Shown: piece by piece, positions 52,977 through 61,695 of the stretch
Numbering within the stretch: the stretch's first letter is position 1
Layout: the number at the start of each line of letters is the position of its first letter
NCBI GenBank assembly: GCA_041687755.1
Contig: JBDNJM010000048.1
Coordinates: forward strand, 1 to 64,000
Direction of reading: 5' to 3'
Origin: JBDNJM01 sp041687755
Lineage (GTDB): Bacteria; Planctomycetota; UBA1135; GCA-002686595
DNA length: 64,000 bases
Notes under the pieces: generated by a model
What the model was told of the DNA's origin: nothing
Seen by the model: only the letters and a program-made list of their open reading frames with translations
Database searches by the model: none
Made by a program: the position numbers and the translations under genes

Positions 52977-55169
52977 CTACTCGTCCGTCGGAGCCCCTTC
53001 GGTCGCGGCTTCCTCGGTCGAGCCCGAGTCGTCGCCAGCTTCGCCAGTCTCGGCTTCGCCAGCCTCGTCGCCGCCGGCCTCGTCGCCGAGTTCCTCGAGG
53101 TCAGGAGCGGTGGTCTCGACCTCGGCCGCTGCAGCCGCCGCGGTCTCGCGCGCGGCGCGGGCTGCCGTGCGGCGTGCGTTGCGGGCTTCGCGCTCGACCA
53201 GGCGCTCGGCGTCGTCCACCTCGGCCTGCGTCCACATGTCGTAACGCTCGGCGAAGGCCTCCGGCGCGAAGGGACTCGCGGTCGCCAGCTCGAGCTGGCG
53301 CGCGAAATCGAGCCCTTGGAGCAGCCCGTTGTAGTCCTGCATCGTCATCCGCTCGATCGGCTCGGGACGCTTGCCGGCCAGGCGCACGAGGTAGACGGAG
53401 TCTCCCGCAGGAGTCGACTGGACCTCGCTGATCTGGTTCTCTTCGAGGGTGTAGGACATGTGGCTGCCGCGCATCAGCTCGTGCAGCGGGTCCTCGAAGT
53501 TCGGATCGTCGTCGGCGGTGGTCGTGCGCGGCAGGAAGTCCCGACGCGCGACGGTCAGGCCCCGCTCGGCCGAAGCGGTAGAGAAGTCGCCTTCGGCGAC
53601 GGCCAGAGGCAGCTCGGGCTGTTGTTCGTCGGGGTCCAGCTCCTCGGTCGCCTCCTCGGTCGCCTCCGCCTGAATAGCGACGGCCTGCAGCGACTCGCGC
53701 AGAGCCCCCAGATCTTCCGTGGCGAGCTCGGAAGCGCGCTCGGCCGCCCACTCTTCGAGAACCTCGTCGCGAATATCCGCAATCGGCTTGAGCTCGGCTT
53801 CGCGCTTCGAGATTAGCCGCGGCACGGCAATGCCGGCCTTGTCGACGACCACGTTGGTCAACAGCTCTTCGGGCTGGTTGAGGCGACCGATCTGTCCCGA
53901 CAGGGCGGGACCTGCCAGGCCCGACTCGTACTCGCGCCACTCCTCGCGGCTCAGCGGCTCGCTGACCGACACGAACGCGAGGCCGAGGCGCTCGGCCTCC
54001 GCGGACAGGTTCACGGTTTCGGCAGCGCTCAAGGTTGCTTGGGCCTCGGTCAGCCAGGCGCGCATGCCGGAGAGCAGCTTGGCCTCATGGGCACTGAGCG
54101 CCCGAACTTCCTCGTACGGGAAGTAGAGCTCGTCCTTCTCGGGCAGCGGGGCGGTCTCGCCCTCCTCCAGCTCCGCCTTGTCCTGCTCGGGCTTGCGGAA
54201 GCGGTTGAAGTAGTACGTGTCGTAGTACGCCTGGCCCTGGGCCTCGGCGTCCCAGTCCTCGGCGAGCGGGTACGCGGCCAGAAGCGCTTCACCGACGGTC
54301 TCGGGCGCCTCCTCGTCGAACACCACGCCGATCAGCTCCGCCGCGTGGGCGACGGGCAGCTGGTACTGCGAAGTCTGGAACACCGGGCGCTCGGCGAGCC
54401 ACGCCGAGATGTCCTCGTCGCTGGGGGCCTCGGCGCTCGCGGCGTCGAGGTACTCGTCGCGCGAGAGCTGCACCACATCAAAGGCCCACTCTTGGTTGCC
54501 TTCGGCCCAGCGCTTGCGCACCTCGTCGCCCGAGGGCACCTCAAGCAGGGTGCGCGAGAGCTGCTCGTAGCGCACGCCGCGGAGCACCTTGCGGTAGGTC
54601 TCGGTGAGCGCGTCCACGCCACCGTACCGGTTCATGGTCGACTCCAGCTGGTTGGCGCCACCGTAGGCGGCCACAAGCGGGCGCAGCTCTTCTTTCAGCT
54701 CCTTCTCGCTGACCGTGATGCCGGCCTGCACGGCCAGGTCGTCCATGAGCATGGTGCGCGTCATGGTCAGGTCATCCACGCGCATGTCCGCGCGCATCAC
54801 CGAGATCAGCCCGTCGAACGCGCGCTTCTCAGCGATCATGTCCTTGTAGAGGATCTCGGTCGGCTCCTGGCCAGGCAGCGTGTAGCGCGCCACGACTGGG
54901 TTCACGCCGGCGCCGCCCTGACCGCTGAACGCCCCGGGCGGGAGCAGGAAGAAGATCACCAGGAAGATCAGCAGCAGGATCATCAGCGCATACGCCAGCG
55001 GGTTGCGACCCTTGGGCGTGCGCAGCAGTTCCTCGGCCTCCAGGAAGTCCTCAGCGCTCGGCTCGGCGTGCTCCAACTCACCTTCAACCGGGCCACCGCT
55101 CGGGGCGTGGGCATCGCCCGACGACTTGCGGGCCGGGGTACTCGAGTGCTTGCGGGACTTGGAGGACAT
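52977..55169 (-). CDS. PpiD/SurA-like membrane-anchored periplasmic foldase
   Basis: A 730-residue protein with a cytoplasmic head of about 55 residues, one membrane segment (ALMILLLIFLVIFFLLPPGAF, residues about 60-80) and a large periplasmic part. The first 200 residues after the membrane resemble the SurA N-terminal chaperone domain (MLMDDLAVQAGITVSEKELKEEL). A parvulin-like stretch may lie around residues 320-480, but the catalytic motif is degenerate. The end is an Ala/Glu-rich coiled region and a Gly/Glu/Asp-rich acidic tail of about 50 residues. PpiD-type proteins help newly exported proteins fold. Length is above the usual 620. It converges with the VOC gene. Confidence 0.75.
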   Translation of the reverse strand: MSSKSRKHSSTPARKSSGDAHAPSGGPVEGELEHAEPSAEDFLEAEELLRTPKGRNPLAYALMILLLIFLVIFFLLPPGAFSGQGGAGVNPVVARYTLPGQEPTEILYKDMIAEKRAFDGLISVMRADMRVDDLTMTRTMLMDDLAVQAGITVSEKELKEELRPLVAAYGGANQLESTMNRYGGVDALTETYRKVLRGVRYEQLSRTLLEVPSGDEVRKRWAEGNQEWAFDVVQLSRDEYLDAASAEAPSDEDISAWLAERPVFQTSQYQLPVAHAAELIGVVFDEEAPETVGEALLAAYPLAEDWDAEAQGQAYYDTYYFNRFRKPEQDKAELEEGETAPLPEKDELYFPYEEVRALSAHEAKLLSGMRAWLTEAQATLSAAETVNLSAEAERLGLAFVSVSEPLSREEWREYESGLAGPALSGQIGRLNQPEELLTNVVVDKAGIAVPRLISKREAELKPIADIRDEVLEEWAAERASELATEDLGALRESLQAVAIQAEATEEATEELDPDEQQPELPLAVAEGDFSTASAERGLTVARRDFLPRTTTADDDPNFEDPLHELMRGSHMSYTLEENQISEVQSTPAGDSVYLVRLAGKRPEPIERMTMQDYNGLLQGLDFARQLELATASPFAPEAFAERYDMWTQAEVDDAERLVEREARNARRTAARAARETAAAAAAEVETTAPDLEELGDEAGGDEAGEAETGEAGDDSGSTEEAATEGAPTDE

Positions 55170-55744
55170 GGGTCGAAAACCGGTTCTGGAGCGGGCTGGC
55201 GAGTTCGGGGCCGGAGGGCCCCAAGGGCGGCCCGGACCGTTGACTGGGGAGCACCCGGTCGGGAATGCCGGGGGGCAAGGAGTCTATCCACCCGGCGCGC
55301 CCGGGTCTTGGGCTCAATACAACTTGCCCTCCCCTCTGGGGCCTGACCGGAATCCGCCACTCGGGCGTCGCCGGCCTCCAGCCGAGCCTCCGGAGCGCCG
55401 ATTCCCGCCGCCCGTCCCGCCATTTTCGCCCGCGAGGTCCGAAAGACCCCTCCCCGCAGAACCAGCGCGGCTCCCCACCGGAGCCCGCATGGCGGATCGA
55501 GGCCAGCGAATCCGGAGACCCTCTGGTGGCATGCCTGCGCTCGAAAGCCGGGGCCCCATGACCGACCGTGAGGCCTCGTGACCCGGACGCTGGCCTGTGA
55601 GGCAGACTCCTAGCGCACGGCCCTCAAGGGCCGGACCTTCCGCGGGCGCAATGGCGGGTACCTGAAGCCGGCGAGCGGCCTGCAGGGGTCAGGGGGACAA
55701 GCGGACTCGAGCGAAGTGGCGGACTTCCGGTTAGACCCCGGGCG
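55170..55744. other. Gene-free region between the ppiD-like and scpB genes
   Basis: No supported gene. The ppiD-like promoter should lie just above 55170. A short GC hairpin (cggccc tcaa gggccg, 55618-55633) lies beyond the scpB stop on the minus strand and might terminate that operon, though no T-run follows. Confidence 0.5.
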
Positions 55745-57211
55745 TCAGTCGCGGGCGAGTTCGCCGTCGCGCGGCAGGTCCTCGATTGAGGCCAGGCTGA
55801 AGCGGTCGAGGAATTCGTCCGTTGTGCCGTAGAGCAAGGGCGAGCCGGGTTGATCGGCCCGGCCGGTCACCCTCGCCAGCCGGCGGTCCACCAGCTGGCG
55901 CAGGACGGGGCCGGCCTGAACGCCGCGGATGGCCTCGATCTCGGCTTTGGTGACCGGTTGGCGGTACGCGATGATCGCGAGCGTCTCCAGGGCTGCCTGG
56001 CTGATGCGCTCGACGCGCCGCGAGCGGTCGAGGCGGGTGACGACTTCGCCGAAGCGTTCGTCGGTGAACAGGCGCCAGCCGCCGGCGATCTCGCGGACCA
56101 CGATCGGCAGCGCGCCCGACTCGAAGCGGCGCGAGAGCTCGGCGAGCACCCGCAGGACGCCGCCCTTGGCCAACTTCACGCGCTTCGCAGGCTTGGCGCT
56201 CGCGCCCTCCGGCTGCTGCTCCGCTTCACTCTCCGCAGCACTGTTCGGAGCACTGTTCGGAGCACTGTTCGGAGCACTGTTCGGAGCACTGTTCGGAGCA
56301 CTGTTCGGAGCACTGTTCGGAGCACCCTTCGGAGCACCCTCCGGAGCGCTGTCGTCGGACTCCGACGAGCTCTCTTCCTCGGGCGCCGCATCGACGGCCT
56401 CGGCGCCTTCGGCGGCGTTCGCGTCCTCGTCTCCGTCCGCGGCGACTTCAGCCTCCCGCTTCGCGATCGCCTCCGCCTTCGCCTGCGCTTTCGCCGCCGC
56501 GAGCGCGGCGGCCTCCGCCTCCCGCTCCCCCGCCGTCAACAAATCCAAGAGCCGCCCGGTGGTCAGGGGCTCGGGCGAGGCGAACAGCAGCGCGCCGGCC
56601 GACTCCACGTAGGCCTCGAACGTGCCCTCGTCCATGCCCGGCGGCGGCCCGGCCTCGGCCTCGGGCGGAGCTCCGCGCTCGAGCTCGGGCTCCGGCTGCG
56701 CCTCCGCGGATTCTTCCTGGTCGGTTTCGCCCTCCGCCGCTTGGGCTTCCTCCGCCTCCTGATCCTCAGCAGAAGCCTGCTGGCCCTCGAGGTCCTCGTC
56801 GAACTCGGCATCCACGTCCAGCTCCGGCTGCTCGGGCTCCGGCTGCTCGGCCACTTCGGGCTGCGCCGGCTCGGGCTCCTCAGGCTCCGCGAGCTCCGCC
56901 GACTCGGACACCTCGGCACCGTCGCTCTCCGACGCCTCGCCGCCGTCCTGGCCCGCGGGCTCCTCGTCCTCGAGCGCCGCCTCCAGCGCCTCGATGCCCG
57001 ACCCATCGTCGGCGAGCAGCGCCTCCAGCAGGGCCTCCTCGGCGGCGTCCAGGTCCTGGGCGCCCTCACCCGTTCGATCCTTGCCGGCCTGTGCCGCACC
57101 TTGTTCGGCGTCCGATCCGGCGTCGACGTCGGTTTCCGCTTCTTGGCTGTCCATCACCCGAGGATCCGGTTCGGCCGGCGCAGATTCAAGCGCGCCCGCC
57201 GATTCGGCCAT
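55745..57211 (-). CDS. scpB: ScpB, condensin (SMC) partner, with large low-complexity insert
   Basis: A 488-residue protein; standard ScpB has about 180-200. It binds ScpA and SMC in the chromosome-condensing complex. Residues 1-192 are an acidic Glu/Ala/Pro/Gln leader. The first winged helix begins at FEAYVESAGALLFASPEPLT (about 197-217), is interrupted by an insert of about 115 residues (229-345) and resumes at REIAGGWRLFTDERFGEVV. The second winged helix is canonical (QAALETLAIIAYRQPVTKAEIEAIRGV and PGSPLLYGTTDEFLDRF). The insert includes seven APNS tetrapeptides. No ScpA gene is adjacent. It lies 14 bp downstream of the parvulin gene and ends the operon. Confidence 0.9.
   Translation of the reverse strand: MAESAGALESAPAEPDPRVMDSQEAETDVDAGSDAEQGAAQAGKDRTGEGAQDLDAAEEALLEALLADDGSGIEALEAALEDEEPAGQDGGEASESDGAEVSESAELAEPEEPEPAQPEVAEQPEPEQPELDVDAEFDEDLEGQQASAEDQEAEEAQAAEGETDQEESAEAQPEPELERGAPPEAEAGPPPGMDEGTFEAYVESAGALLFASPEPLTTGRLLDLLTAGEREAEAAALAAAKAQAKAEAIAKREAEVAADGDEDANAAEGAEAVDAAPEEESSSESDDSAPEGAPKGAPNSAPNSAPNSAPNSAPNSAPNSAPNSAAESEAEQQPEGASAKPAKRVKLAKGGVLRVLAELSRRFESGALPIVVREIAGGWRLFTDERFGEVVTRLDRSRRVERISQAALETLAIIAYRQPVTKAEIEAIRGVQAGPVLRQLVDRRLARVTGRADQPGSPLLYGTTDEFLDRFSLASIEDLPRDGELARD
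56239..56346 (-). repeat. 12-bp tandem repeat inside scpB
   Basis: Seven exact copies of cactgttcggag (56239-56322) are followed by two diverged copies. On the coding strand each unit encodes Ala-Pro-Asn-Ser. The unit length keeps the frame, so copy number can change without breaking the gene. Confidence 0.9.
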
Positions 57212-57225
57212 TCAGCCGACGCCCA

Positions 57226-58209
57226 TCAGCCGTCCAGCAGCTGGAACAGCGGAGCCAATTCGACCTGGTAGCGGTTCTCCATCTGGATCTGCCAAAACAG
57301 GAATTCCTCCTCCGAGACGGCTGTCTCGCCCAGCGAGTCCTCCACGCCCGACCCGACGGCGGACCAGTCGCCTACGAGCGGAGCGGGCCGCTCCTCGACG
57401 CGCACGAGCACGGTCGCGCCGCCTTCCGAGGAGAGCGGCCCGCCGATCTCTCCGAGCGGCGTCAGGAACACGAGGTTCGCCAGGGGCGACTGGGGCGCGT
57501 TGACCAGGAACGGAATGATCCCGCCCTCCTTCGCCGAGGGGTCTCGAGAGAGCTCGCCCACCAGCGCGATGAAGTCCTCGCCCGCCGCCGCGCGCTGAGC
57601 GGCCGCCTCCGCGGTCGCCTCGTCCGCCACCAGGATCCGCACGCGCGCGTTCTCCTGACCCAGGGTGAACGCCCGCACGACGCGCTCCAGGACCATTTCG
57701 CTCAGCGTGTCCTTGCTGACCGCAGCCCGGAAGGCGGCGGGGTCGCGCTGCATAACCTCCGTCACGAACTCCTCGAGATCCATGCCCTCGGGCACGACCT
57801 CTCGGGCGAACTCGCCGATATGCGCGGCCGAGCGCCGGTCGACCTCGCGCGGGTCCAGCTGCAGCCCGATCCGAGCCGCCTCCTGGCGCGCAAGCCGCTC
57901 CCCGATTGCCCGGTTGATCTCGCCGCGCAGGACGTCGCCCTGCCGATGGCTGAGGCCGGAGATCAGGTCCGCCGCCGTCAGCTCCAGGCGCCCAATACGA
58001 CCGAGCACGTGGGAGTCGGAACGTGTCCCAGACGGCGATTCCGCGCCCTCCGCGGCGCTCGCGTCCACAACTTCCACGGGGTCGGGCATCGCCTCCGTCG
58101 GCTGTGCGCTCACCGGCACGTCGTTGAAGTCCGGCAGGTGCGGACCGCCGTGGCAGCCGCCTAGCAGCGCCAGCGCGGCGCACCCGGTCCACTTGGAAAC
58201 AGTTCTCAT
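57226..58209 (-). CDS. Parvulin-type peptidyl-prolyl isomerase lipoprotein (PrsA/SurA-like)
   Basis: A 327-residue protein with a lipoprotein signal (ALALLGGC, Cys near residue 19), a linker, a helical SurA_N-like part (about 70-170: INRAIGERLARQEAARIGL) and a parvulin domain (about 190-285: ARVRILVADEATAEAAAQRAAAGEDFIALVGELSRDPSAKEGGIIPFL). It would sit in the periplasm, membrane-bound through its lipid, and assist folding of exported proteins. The ATG at 58209 overlaps the stop of the upstream exported-protein gene by ATGA. scpB follows after 14 bp. Confidence 0.85.
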   Translation of the reverse strand: MRTVSKWTGCAALALLGGCHGGPHLPDFNDVPVSAQPTEAMPDPVEVVDASAAEGAESPSGTRSDSHVLGRIGRLELTAADLISGLSHRQGDVLRGEINRAIGERLARQEAARIGLQLDPREVDRRSAAHIGEFAREVVPEGMDLEEFVTEVMQRDPAAFRAAVSKDTLSEMVLERVVRAFTLGQENARVRILVADEATAEAAAQRAAAGEDFIALVGELSRDPSAKEGGIIPFLVNAPQSPLANLVFLTPLGEIGGPLSSEGGATVLVRVEERPAPLVGDWSAVGSGVEDSLGETAVSEEEFLFWQIQMENRYQVELAPLFQLLDG

Positions 58210-59876
58210 CGGTACACCACCTGGCGTTGCTTGCCGAGCCCACCGCAGTGGATGTCCTCGATCGTTCGCGGCTGCGCGCCCTGGGCGCCCATGTCAATAA
58301 TCTCGAAGTAACCGAGCCCCCCGCAGGCGGAGTGCGGCAGGAACGAGATGCGCCCCGGCTCGTAAAGGTTGCTCTTCTCTGCGGCGTACGCCGTCATCCA
58401 CTGGGTGCGGTCATTGGGACTCAGCTGCACCCACATTTCGTCCTTGTCCGGCCCGTCGTTGCTCCCGAGCCGTCCAGCGAGCGCTTCCTGGTTGCGCTGG
58501 TAGCGGCCGATGCGCTCGAGCAATTCCGCACGCTCCGCCTCGACGCCGGTCAGCTCTTCCGTGGACGCTTGCTCGGGCAGGCCCGCCAGGGCCTCCGCCT
58601 CGCCCAGCATCCAGGTCGCTGCCCCATAGCTCGCCTGGCGCGCGCGCACGCCCTCCCGGGCCCCCCAAACGGCTTCCAGCTCCTCCCTCGAGATGTCGGG
58701 GTCGATCTGTTCGACGTCGCTGACGACCGCATCGAACACCAGCCCGGGGAGTTCACTCGTGACCCACTCTTTCGCGCTGTCCGGCGTTTCCATGTCGCGC
58801 GCCGCATCGCGAACCAGCCGCGCCGTCCAGTAGGGCACCCGCCGCCGCACGCGCTCGGCCAGGTCGCGCACCGCTTGCGCGTCGATGCGCGCCTCCAGCT
58901 TGTCCGCGTCCTCGAGCAGCGCCGAGTCCTCGTAGGCGCCGCGCCAGGCGGCCAGCTCCTGCCGCGCGTCAGCGACCCGACCGCGTCGCGCGAGCCGCTC
59001 GATATCGCCGAGCAGGTCCGATTCGGCCTGGGCCGCGGCCTTCAGCTCCGCGCGCGACAGCGACGCCTCGAGATCGATCGGCGCCTCGAACTCCCCCGCA
59101 CCCGCGCGCGCGGCCAGCTCCTGCCAGGCCTCGAACGCGTGCACGTGATCGCCTATTTGCGCCGAACTCTGGGCCAGCTGCAGCAGCGCGCCGCGCGCCG
59201 CCTCACCGCCCGCCGCGATCTCGCCGGCCACCATCTCGAGCGCTCGGGCGTACAGCTCGTCGCGCGTGTAGAGATCCCCGGCGGGCACCAGCTTCTGGGT
59301 GATTGCGCCCGCGATCCGTCCGGTCGGCAGCAGCGTCACGCCCGCGCGAGTCTTGACGTGCAGCACGTCGGAGGAGCGCAGCTCGATGCGGCCGACCAGC
59401 TCCTGACCACCCAGCAGGGGAATCACGTCCGCCGTCGCCAGCAGCTCCTCGACCTCCTCGGAGATGTACCCGAAGCGCCGCTGCAGCTCGCGCTCCTGCA
59501 CGGGATCCAGCAGCAGCCAAGGCAGGTCCAGTCGCCCGCCGTCCTCGAGCTTGAGCAAGTCGAGCCCAGCCTCGGAGTGCGCGGTGACCGCGGCGAACAG
59601 CATGCTGCCGTCGCGCAGCCGCAGCAGCTCCAGCTGGTCCGCGAGCCGCAGCGGCTCCAGCGCCGCCTCGCGCAACGCACCCAGCTCCCGGGCCTCGGCG
59701 CCGCCCGGTTCCACCGTCGCGGGCAGTTCCCCGGTCAGCGCCGCCTGCGCGCGGGTCAGCGCCGCCTGCAGGCCGGGCCTCTCACCGCCTTGCTGGTGAA
59801 CGAAGGCTGCGCAGAGCGCGGGAGCGCCGAGCACCAGCGCCAGGCCAGCGCTCTTCGTCGTGATGTGTCGTTGCAT
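58206..59876 (-). CDS. Exported protein of unknown function with paired C-terminal CGGLG motifs
   Basis: A 556-residue protein. The first 24 residues form a signal peptide (SAGLALVLGAPALCAAF). A beta-rich region follows (LRLRDGSMLFAAVTAHS, LVGRIELRSSDVLHVKTRAGV), then a long helical region of about 250 residues rich in Ala, Glu, Leu and Arg. The last 50 residues repeat a short motif: HSACGGLGYFEI and IHCGGLGKQRQVVYR, each with a Cys before GGLG, which may bind a metal together with the nearby His. I do not recognise the family. It is coupled to the parvulin gene by ATGA and lies just downstream of the pseudopilin genes. Confidence 0.75.
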   Translation of the reverse strand: MQRHITTKSAGLALVLGAPALCAAFVHQQGGERPGLQAALTRAQAALTGELPATVEPGGAEARELGALREAALEPLRLADQLELLRLRDGSMLFAAVTAHSEAGLDLLKLEDGGRLDLPWLLLDPVQERELQRRFGYISEEVEELLATADVIPLLGGQELVGRIELRSSDVLHVKTRAGVTLLPTGRIAGAITQKLVPAGDLYTRDELYARALEMVAGEIAAGGEAARGALLQLAQSSAQIGDHVHAFEAWQELAARAGAGEFEAPIDLEASLSRAELKAAAQAESDLLGDIERLARRGRVADARQELAAWRGAYEDSALLEDADKLEARIDAQAVRDLAERVRRRVPYWTARLVRDAARDMETPDSAKEWVTSELPGLVFDAVVSDVEQIDPDISREELEAVWGAREGVRARQASYGAATWMLGEAEALAGLPEQASTEELTGVEAERAELLERIGRYQRNQEALAGRLGSNDGPDKDEMWVQLSPNDRTQWMTAYAAEKSNLYEPGRISFLPHSACGGLGYFEIIDMGAQGAQPRTIEDIHCGGLGKQRQVVYR

Positions 59877-59953
59877 GGTTCTCGTCTCGTTCGTCGACGC
59901 CGCTCAGGCCGGCTCAGCCGCACGTGCGGCTGGACCGAAGGTCGGGGTCCAGG

Positions 59954-60556
59954 TCATTCGTTCGCGCCGCCGGATGTTTCGCCGTCCGCTGTTTCGTCGT
60001 CCGCGCTCGGCTCCGGCAGCAGACCGGGGTCCGCCAGGTCGGGCGTCAGCCGCTGGCGCAGCCGCCGACCGAAGGTCACCGTTTGGGGCAGCAGCAGCGT
60101 CTTCGACAGCACCTGCCCGCGCCCGTCCGTGCGCCAGCGTACCGTGACCCGCGCTTTGAACAGCGCCGGCGGCGCGATCCTGCCCGGCGCCACCCGCTCC
60201 ACCGGCCCCGGCTCGGCCTCAACGGACCAGGTCATGCCGGGAAAGCCCTCCAGCGGCTGGTCGGACACGGCGCGCGGTGGACCGATGCCGCCGTCCGGCA
60301 GCAGGGGGAACAGGCCGTCTTCCACGCGCGCGACCGCGATCTCCAGCGCCGTCGCCGCCTCGACCCGCGTGCGCGCGCCGGCGGACATCAGCGCGCCGTA
60401 GCTGAACAGGCTCAGCAGCGCCGTAGCGCCGACGGCCAACAGCCCCAGCGCCAGCACGACCTCGAGCAGCGTGAAGGCCGCCCGGCTCGTGAGCCGGGTG
60501 TTCGAGAGCCCAGTGTTCGAGAGCCCAGTGTTCCTGCGATCGCCTCGGATGCTCAT
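59954..60556 (-). CDS. Type II secretion/type IV pilin-like pseudopilin (GspI-like)
   Basis: A 200-residue protein with the class III signal of pilins: a basic leader and AFTLLEVVLALGLLAVGATALLSL, with Glu at position +5 after the prepilin cleavage site. The leader is longer than usual (about 30 residues) and contains a 15-bp tandem duplication (60498-60527) encoding repeated NTGLS. The C-terminal part is beta-rich with an acidic tail. The position next to a second, larger pseudopilin suggests minor pseudopilins at the tip of a secretion or pilus fibre. The ATG at 60556 overlaps the upstream stop by ATGA. Confidence 0.8.
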   Translation of the reverse strand: MSIRGDRRNTGLSNTGLSNTRLTSRAAFTLLEVVLALGLLAVGATALLSLFSYGALMSAGARTRVEAATALEIAVARVEDGLFPLLPDGGIGPPRAVSDQPLEGFPGMTWSVEAEPGPVERVAPGRIAPPALFKARVTVRWRTDGRGQVLSKTLLLPQTVTFGRRLRQRLTPDLADPGLLPEPSADDETADGETSGGANE

Positions 60557-61695
60557 CGCCGCCACTCCTCGCGCGCCGTCGCCAGCCGCACCTCGCGCAC
60601 GGCCGGCGAGCCCCACTGGACCGGCGTCCCGAAGCGCAACAGCGTGCGCTGGGTCCCGCGCTGCGCGCGCGCCACCGCCGCCCAGCCCTCGTCGTCCGCC
60701 GCGCCCAGCAGCTCGACCCACTCCTCGCCGATCAACAGCGCCGTGCCCGCCTCCGGCAGGCGCTCGGCGCGCCCGAACCGCAGCCGCTCCGCATCGATCT
60801 CCGCCGACTCCGCGAGCCGCGGCCGACGCCGATGCACGCGCTCCGGCTCAAGCTCCAGCTCGATCCGTACCCGTCGCGGCAGCACCGGCGGCCCGGGCGT
60901 CGCGGGCAGCGCGGCCGAGCGCGCGTTCCAGTCCGACAGCTCCGGATCGACGCGCGAAAGCCCGCGCGCATCCCACTGGCGCAGCGACTCCCCGAGCTGT
61001 GTGCCCGGGTTCCAGCCGCGCTCCAGCGAGGTCAGCTCCCCCGCGAACTGCACCTCGAAGCGCAGCACCCGTTCGGCCAACACGTCGCCCTCGCCGGACA
61101 GCAGCACGTCCTCCAACAGAGTCCCGGCCTTCGCCAGCGGCACGTCGAAGAACGAGCGCCCCGGACCCTGCTCCAGGCGCTCGGCGCGCACGAGCTGCAG
61201 GTCCCCGCGACGCCCGGCGGCGCCCTCCGAGGGCTTGCCGGTCAGGCTCGGCTGCAGGCCGTACAGCACCTCCACCAGCGGCGCGCGCCCGACGCGCTCG
61301 AGCAGCCGCCGCGCATCGAGGTCCGGGTTGTCGGTGTCCACGACCGACTCCAGTCCGCCGAGCCGCTCCAGGTCTCGCGGCGACGCGCGCCGCACGAGCC
61401 GCACGAGCGGCACCGTCCGCCCCGCGATGCCGTCGCCGTCCACGTCCATCCGCAGCCAGCCGGCCACAAGATCGGCCGCGTCCCCGCCCGCCAGGCTCGC
61501 GAAGTCCGCCTCGAGCCACTCCAGCGCCGAGCCCTCGGCCAGCATCAGCTCGCGCTCGGTCCCCGCGCGATCGATCACGGTCAGCGACCCGTCGATTAGC
61601 TGCACGACCCCGACGGTCAACAGCGCGAACAGCCCGAGCGCGAGCACGAGCTCGATCAACGTCAGGCCGCGTGCACCTCGGTTCAGCGCAGCCAT
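60553..61695 (-). CDS. Large pseudopilin (GspJ-like)
   Basis: A 380-residue protein with the pilin signal RGLTLIELVLALGLFALLTVGVVQLIDG directly after the start; Glu is at +5 of the cleavage site. GspJ is normally about 200 residues. Here the globular part is longer and includes an Asp-rich stretch (RMDVDGDGIAGRTV) that could bind calcium. The ATG at 61695 is chosen because only nine residues precede the signal; the frame upstream is shadow. It overlaps the 3' end of the large gene above it by 13 bp and the GspI-like gene by four, so three genes are co-translated. Confidence 0.8.
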   Translation of the reverse strand: MAALNRGARGLTLIELVLALGLFALLTVGVVQLIDGSLTVIDRAGTERELMLAEGSALEWLEADFASLAGGDAADLVAGWLRMDVDGDGIAGRTVPLVRLVRRASPRDLERLGGLESVVDTDNPDLDARRLLERVGRAPLVEVLYGLQPSLTGKPSEGAAGRRGDLQLVRAERLEQGPGRSFFDVPLAKAGTLLEDVLLSGEGDVLAERVLRFEVQFAGELTSLERGWNPGTQLGESLRQWDARGLSRVDPELSDWNARSAALPATPGPPVLPRRVRIELELEPERVHRRRPRLAESAEIDAERLRFGRAERLPEAGTALLIGEEWVELLGAADDEGWAAVARAQRGTQRTLLRFGTPVQWGSPAVREVRLATAREEWRR

